A stretch of 64,000 nt of DNA from positions 1 to 64,000 of the forward strand of contig JAWKPW010000003.1 in NCBI GenBank assembly GCA_041390465.1. The letters run 5' to 3'. The notes under the pieces were generated by a model. It ran no database searches. It saw only the letters and a list, made by a program, of their open reading frames with translations, and was not told the origin of the DNA. A program made the translations under genes and the position numbers. This stretch comes from JAABRU01 sp041390465 (GTDB taxonomy: Bacteria > Desulfobacterota > Desulfobacteria > Desulfobacterales > Desulfococcaceae). Below are positions 60,899-64,000 of the stretch, one piece after another. Positions within the stretch are counted from its first letter, which is position 1; each line of letters opens with the position of its first letter.

Positions 60899-61679
60899 AT
60901 GCCTCCGGCATTCTTTCTTTGAGCGAAGGCATGATTTTTCTTGCTTCCGCAATCCGATCCGGATCAATTTCCCCGTACCGCAGGCAGGTTTCCTCTCCGG
61001 CCATTGCCAGCACCTCTCCCATCGGGTCAACAATAAGGGAATGTCCGCCAAATATCGTACTGTTCTCTTTTCCGCACCGGTTGCAGGCAATGAGGTAAAT
61101 CTGGTTTTCAATGGCCCGCGCCTGTGCCAGAATGTCCCATCGGTGAATGCGCACTTTGGGCCACTGCGCGGAAACAATCACCGCGGTGGCGCCTTTCAGC
61201 ACAAGGGTGCGGCAGAGTTCGGGAAACCGGAGATCATAGCAGATCATCAGCCCCAAATCTCCCAGCGAGGTTCTGCATATCACAGGGGAACGACCCGGTG
61301 CAAAATACTTTTCCTCACCTGTGACAGAAAAAAGATGAATCTTGCGGTAGGAACCGGCAAGGTTTCCGTTTCTGTCTGCCACATACATGGTATTGTAAAT
61401 CTCTTTTCCTTCAGATTCCGGCATGGAACCGGCTATGACCATCCCATGATTTTTGGCGAGTTCCAGAATTTCTGCCAGAATCTCCGGTGTGTTCCGGGCA
61501 TGATCCGCAAGATGCGCATTGTCAAAACCGCAGGACCACATTTCCGGCAGAACAGCCAGATCTGTGTCATTGGCCTTTGCAATTCCAAGCAGTTCCCGCA
61601 GTGCAGCAAGGTTGGCTTCCGTATTTCCCACTTTCACATCCCACTGGACAGCAGCGGCTTTGCATTTTCTGATTATCAT
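60888..61679 (-). CDS. Carbon-nitrogen hydrolase, nitrilase/omega-amidase type
   Basis: A 263-residue protein with the Glu-Lys-Cys triad in LAVLPEMWSCGF, SYRKIHLFSVTGE and GLMICYDLRFPEL. The pattern and length fit the branch that holds omega-amidases (NIT2/YafV-like), which hydrolyse 2-oxo acid amides; exact substrate not provable here. It heads the operon rfaE2, thioesterase, fakA-degV. The upstream 160 bp hold the hairpin at 61838-61871. Confidence 0.92.
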   Translation of the reverse strand: MIIRKCKAAAVQWDVKVGNTEANLAALRELLGIAKANDTDLAVLPEMWSCGFDNAHLADHARNTPEILAEILELAKNHGMVIAGSMPESEGKEIYNTMYVADRNGNLAGSYRKIHLFSVTGEEKYFAPGRSPVICRTSLGDLGLMICYDLRFPELCRTLVLKGATAVIVSAQWPKVRIHRWDILAQARAIENQIYLIACNRCGKENSTIFGGHSLIVDPMGEVLAMAGEETCLRYGEIDPDRIAEARKIMPSLKERMPEAYEI

Positions 61680-62024
61680 AATTTTCCCGTTTCATTGTGG
61701 CGCATGAAATCAATATGATTTTCAACCATTGATGTTTATAGTGAAAAACTGATATTTTCCTGAAATATACCCCATTTTTTCCTGATACGCAAAGGATAAA
61801 TTGAGATAAGTACCCAACCGAAAGTTTTCAGATATATAAAAACCGGATTTTTCCTTAAAAATCCGGTTTTTTCTGAAAATTTAACACCCGAAAATTTATG
61901 GTATCTTACTTATTCCATATATCCGCGAAAACCGGGGCTGTCCTGTGTTCTGCCAATTTTTCAATGGAGAATTGGTATTATTTTTCCCAAAAATGAAACC
62001 TGTGAGAAAAACAGTTCATCTTCA
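61680..62024. other. Gap with hairpin and repeat
   Basis: Non-coding region upstream of the nitrilase gene. It holds the AAAAACCGG hairpin, the start of the duplicated segment and, at 61958-61977, the family A end TTTCAATGGAGAATTGGTAT. Confidence 0.5.
61838..61871. terminator. AAAAACCGGATTTTT hairpin
   Basis: Exact 15-base arms around a four-base loop, with T-rich flanks on both strands. It resembles 15151-15184 in the AAAAACCGG arm, and CCCGAAAATTTATGGTATC follows in both duplicated segments. Confidence 0.55.
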
Positions 62025-62300
62025 TTGACAGCATACCGAAAGATGGTGCATACTCCGATTATGACATGGGACATCAGAATAAACATACGCGTCCCCTTTG
62101 ACAAAGAAACGCTGGCCAGGAATCTTTTTGAAAACATTCTCAACCTGGCGAATGCGGGATATATGGAGAAGGGAAATCGTCCCATCGGAAAAGATATGGC
62201 ACAGCGTCTTGCAAAGACTTTGCGTGCAGACTGTGAAGTATTTTTTTAATTTCTGACAGGTTCTGCAAAAATTTCCTGTTCATGGACATGGGAACAGGAA
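61876..62300 (+). repeat. Duplicated segment, copy 1
   Basis: About 420 bp from GAAAATTTAACACCCGAAAA to ATGGGAACAGGAAATG. It recurs at 63141-63562 in the same orientation with many single-base indels. Copy 1 keeps a 74-codon open frame (62025-62249); copy 2 does not. The copies flank the RelE-type toxin-antitoxin genes. Confidence 0.85.
62025..62249 (+). CDS. Small hypothetical protein in the duplicated segment
   Basis: A possible 74-residue protein: MTAYRKMVHTPIMTWDIRIN then IRVPFDKETLARNLFENILN, LANAGYMEKGNRPIGKDMAQ and RLAKTLRADCEVFF. The second half has the look of real coding sequence (balanced, amphipathic helices). The matching stretch in copy 2 (63306-63509) is frameshifted several times but keeps the same TTTTTTTAA end. 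No family recognised and no ribosome site seen. Confidence 0.4.
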   Translation: MTAYRKMVHTPIMTWDIRINIRVPFDKETLARNLFENILNLANAGYMEKGNRPIGKDMAQRLAKTLRADCEVFF

Positions 62301-62473
62301 ATGCCGTATATTCCTCCGGTGCAAATTTTGAACATTTTTTGACAAAAATAAAACAGCCATTCACGGTAAACCTGATGAACTGAATGAATATCTCAGGAAT
62401 CCGGAGCAGGAGTCACCATCCAAAACCAATCAGCAGTTTATCTGAAACAGCAGACAGGTGAAAAGGAGCAGAC

Positions 62474-62698
62474 ATGAAAACACTTATTTTGAACATTGAT
62501 GATTCCATTTTCGATGAAATTGTTCATTCCCTCAAATCCTATCCGAATGAAAAACTGGAAATTCTTGCAGACAATCCCACAGAAAAAGATTTGACTGAAT
62601 TTTCAGAAGATTTGCGGAATGCTTTTATCGAAATTCGACAAATGGAAACAGGAAAAAAACAGGCTAAGACATGGCAGGATGTAAGAAATGACTTATAA
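62474..62698 (+). CDS. Antitoxin of RelE-type module
   Basis: A 74-residue acidic protein with GAAAAGGAG upstream of the ATG. The N-terminal LILNIDDSIFDEIVHSLKSY looks like a short ribbon-helix-helix-like or dimer segment. The C-terminal FIEIRQMETGKKQAKTWQDV ending in RNDL is the type of tail that neutralises YafQ/RelE toxins. It overlaps the toxin gene by 11 bases. Confidence 0.82.
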   Translation: MKTLILNIDDSIFDEIVHSLKSYPNEKLEILADNPTEKDLTEFSEDLRNAFIEIRQMETGKKQAKTWQDVRNDL

Positions 62699-63026
62699 AA
62701 TAATTCCCACAGAGGTTTTTTTGAAGGATGTCAAATTGTTAAAAAAGAAATACCGCAATATTGTTGATGATATTGATGACCTTGCTGAAAACCTTGAGCA
62801 AAACCCGACAGGGGGAAAGGCTTTGGGAAAAAATTTATATAAAATCAGATTGAAAAGCAGAGATAAACAAACCGGCAAACGCGGCGGTTTCAGGGTTATT
62901 TATTACTTTGCTTTTAAAGAAAACATCTATCTGGTTAAAATATATTCCAAAAATATTGACGATAATTTTGTCAGAAAAGAGTTGGAAAAAATTCCCAAGA
63001 TTTCTTTGACCATAATCCGGGCATGA
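62688..63026 (+). CDS. RelE/YafQ-type toxin with a transposon-derived C-terminus
   Basis: A 112-residue RelE-fold protein: YKIIPTEVFLKDVKLLKKKY, NPTGGKALGKNLYKIRLKSR and GGFRVIYYFAFKENIYLVKI are the usual strands. The last ten residues (PKISLTIIRA) and the TGA are encoded by DNA identical to the start of the IS1-like element at 35875-35984. So the natural 3' end was replaced when that element (or its remnant) joined here. The fold is otherwise complete and activity is possible. Confidence 0.83.
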   Translation: MTYKIIPTEVFLKDVKLLKKKYRNIVDDIDDLAENLEQNPTGGKALGKNLYKIRLKSRDKQTGKRGGFRVIYYFAFKENIYLVKIYSKNIDDNFVRKELEKIPKISLTIIRA

Positions 63027-63103
63027 TTCATTTTGGCAGCAAAAAGTTGAAAGATCATCCATTGCATACTCCTTTTTTATAATATTTTCTTTGTGTTGAT
63101 TAT
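62993..63103. mobile_element. 5'-end remnant of the IS1-like element
   Basis: ATTCCCAAGATTTCTTTGAC and the following bases to TGTGTTGATTA match 35875-35984, apart from a few indels and a changed ten-base patch. Beyond TTGATTA the two loci differ, which fixes the element's outer end. The rest of the transposase is absent. Confidence 0.8.
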
Positions 63104-63140
63104 CACATTTCGATGATATTTTTCAACCAGCTTAAGACAC

Positions 63141-63562
63141 TACCGAAAATTTAACACCCGAAAATTTATGGTATCTTACTTATTCCATATATCCGCGAAA
63201 CCGGGTCCTGTGTTCTGCCAATTTTCAATGGAGAATTGGTATTATTTTTCCCAAAATGAAACCTGTGAGAAAAACAGTTCATCTTCATTGACAGCATACC
63301 TCGAAAGATGGTGCATACTCCGGGATTATGACATGGGACATCAGAATAAACATATATGCCCCTTTGACAAAGAAATTCGGCCGTGAATCTTTTTGAAAAC
63401 ATTCTCATCTGGCGAATGCGGGATATATGGAGAAGGGAAATCGTCCCATTTGAAAAGATATGGCAGCGTCTGCAAAGATTTTGCGTGCAGACTGTGAAGT
63501 ATTTTTTTAATTTCTGACAGGTCTCTGCAAAAATTTCCTGTCTGCGGACATGGAACAGGAAA
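63141..63562 (+). repeat. Duplicated segment, copy 2 (decayed)
   Basis: Matches 61876-62300 but with frequent one- to three-base gaps, for example GGGTCCTGTG for GGGGCTGTCCTGTG and AAATTCGGCCGTGAATC for AAACGCTGGCCAGGAATC. The open frame of copy 1 is lost. Confidence 0.82.
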
Positions 63563-63657
63563 TGCGGGTATGGCCTTAATATTATGTTGCAAAAAGAATA
63601 TAACTATGGTATTTCATTCATAATTTTAGAAAATTTTAAAATATGAAAGGATATATC

Positions 63658-64000
63658 ATGGACGCAAAAATAATAAAGAGGTCTGCAACAAGTTATGTAA
63701 TTGAGATTGAAATTCCTTACGGTAAATCCATGCCGGAATCAGAGGAATTGATACAGCAGCAACTGAACAAAGTGGGCAGTGTCGCAACCGGAGAATCTCT
63801 TCTGCAATTTGATACAGACGGTTCTCCTATCATCGTTGAAGGTAAAAAAATGACTGCAAAAGGAAAAATCGCCAAAACATATCAGACACCTTACGGAGAT
63901 ATTATGATTGAACGTCATTTTTACCAGGGAAGTTTGGGCGGTCGGGGTTACTGTCCGTTGGAAAAAAATGCAAGAATCATTACTGCGGCGACACCGAAAT
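63658..64000 (+). CDS. ISKra4-family transposase, N-terminal part (cut by window edge)
   Basis: Starts at an ATG with AAAGG eight bases upstream and runs off the window at codon 114. The pattern MPESEELIQQQLNKVGSVAT then LLQFDTDGSPIIVEGKKMTA, KGKIAKTYQTPYGDIMIERH and SLGGRGYCPLEKNARI is typical of the ISKra4 N-terminal domain. The catalytic part is outside the window. The 63563-63657 stretch is A/T-rich and could be the element's left end. Confidence 0.88.
   Translation, partial: MDAKIIKRSATSYVIEIEIPYGKSMPESEELIQQQLNKVGSVATGESLLQFDTDGSPIIVEGKKMTAKGKIAKTYQTPYGDIMIERHFYQGSLGGRGYCPLEKNARIITAATPK

Noticed and set aside
60899..61177. N-terminal extension of rfaE2
   Set aside because: Arg/Trp/Cys-rich shadow of the nitrilase gene; the ribosome site supports 60898.

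Overview
The window (about 47% G+C by eye) reads like a chromosomal stretch of a sulfate-reducing-type Desulfobacterota, probably class Desulfobacteria. The basis is inference from gene content: a long type II secretion operon of the delta-proteobacterial kind, a stand-alone siroheme dehydrogenase, HypB, a DAK2-DegV lipid-binding gene, and very many short dispersed repeats. No rRNA, tRNA or CRISPR array was recognised, and no species name can be supported.

Layout. 0-9 kb: 3' part of pyrG, a frameshifted copper P-type ATPase, a conserved hypothetical gene, and a MoxR / DUF58 / DUF4381 cluster interrupted by a Uma2 nuclease gene. 9-17 kb: a repeat-filled gap, broken pgsA, transaldolase, a YHS protein, PsiE, folK, a lipoprotein, argH, a Gdx-type SMR exporter and argG. 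17-23.4 kb (minus strand): substrate-binding protein, histidine kinase, four-helix (S23-like) protein, sigma-54 response regulator and TonB receptor, with tight overlaps. 23.7-46.1 kb (minus strand): one type II secretion operon, read E-F-G-H-I-J-K-L-M-C-D, split at three points by other genes. Between E and F lie a toxin-antitoxin pair plus an ATPase/nuclease pair. Between F and G lies about 8.4 kb of cassettes and transposons. Between J and K lies an Rpn-type nuclease. 46-61.7 kb: two ComEA-like proteins, ElbB, pgi, a response regulator, nagZ, a DHH phosphoesterase, an M48 peptidase, hypB, a siroheme gene, fakA-degV, a thioesterase, rfaE2 and a nitrilase. 61.7-64 kb: a duplicated segment, a RelE-type module and the start of an ISKra4-type transposase.

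The most notable piece is the AT-rich block at 37.4-40.9 kb. It holds a probable restriction gene and a 668-residue protein that joins a DPPY-type DNA methyltransferase to an AlkA-like HhH-GPD DNA glycosylase. Next to it are two palindromes shaped like integron attC sites, each overlapping or directly following a stop codon, with a small membrane-protein gene exactly between them. This looks like a mobile cassette array without an integrase in view.

Several genes (copA, moxR 5' end, pgsA, gspD 3' half, the ATPase/nuclease pair) carry clusters of one-base indels between intact flanks. These may be true decay or local sequence error; the sequence alone does not decide.
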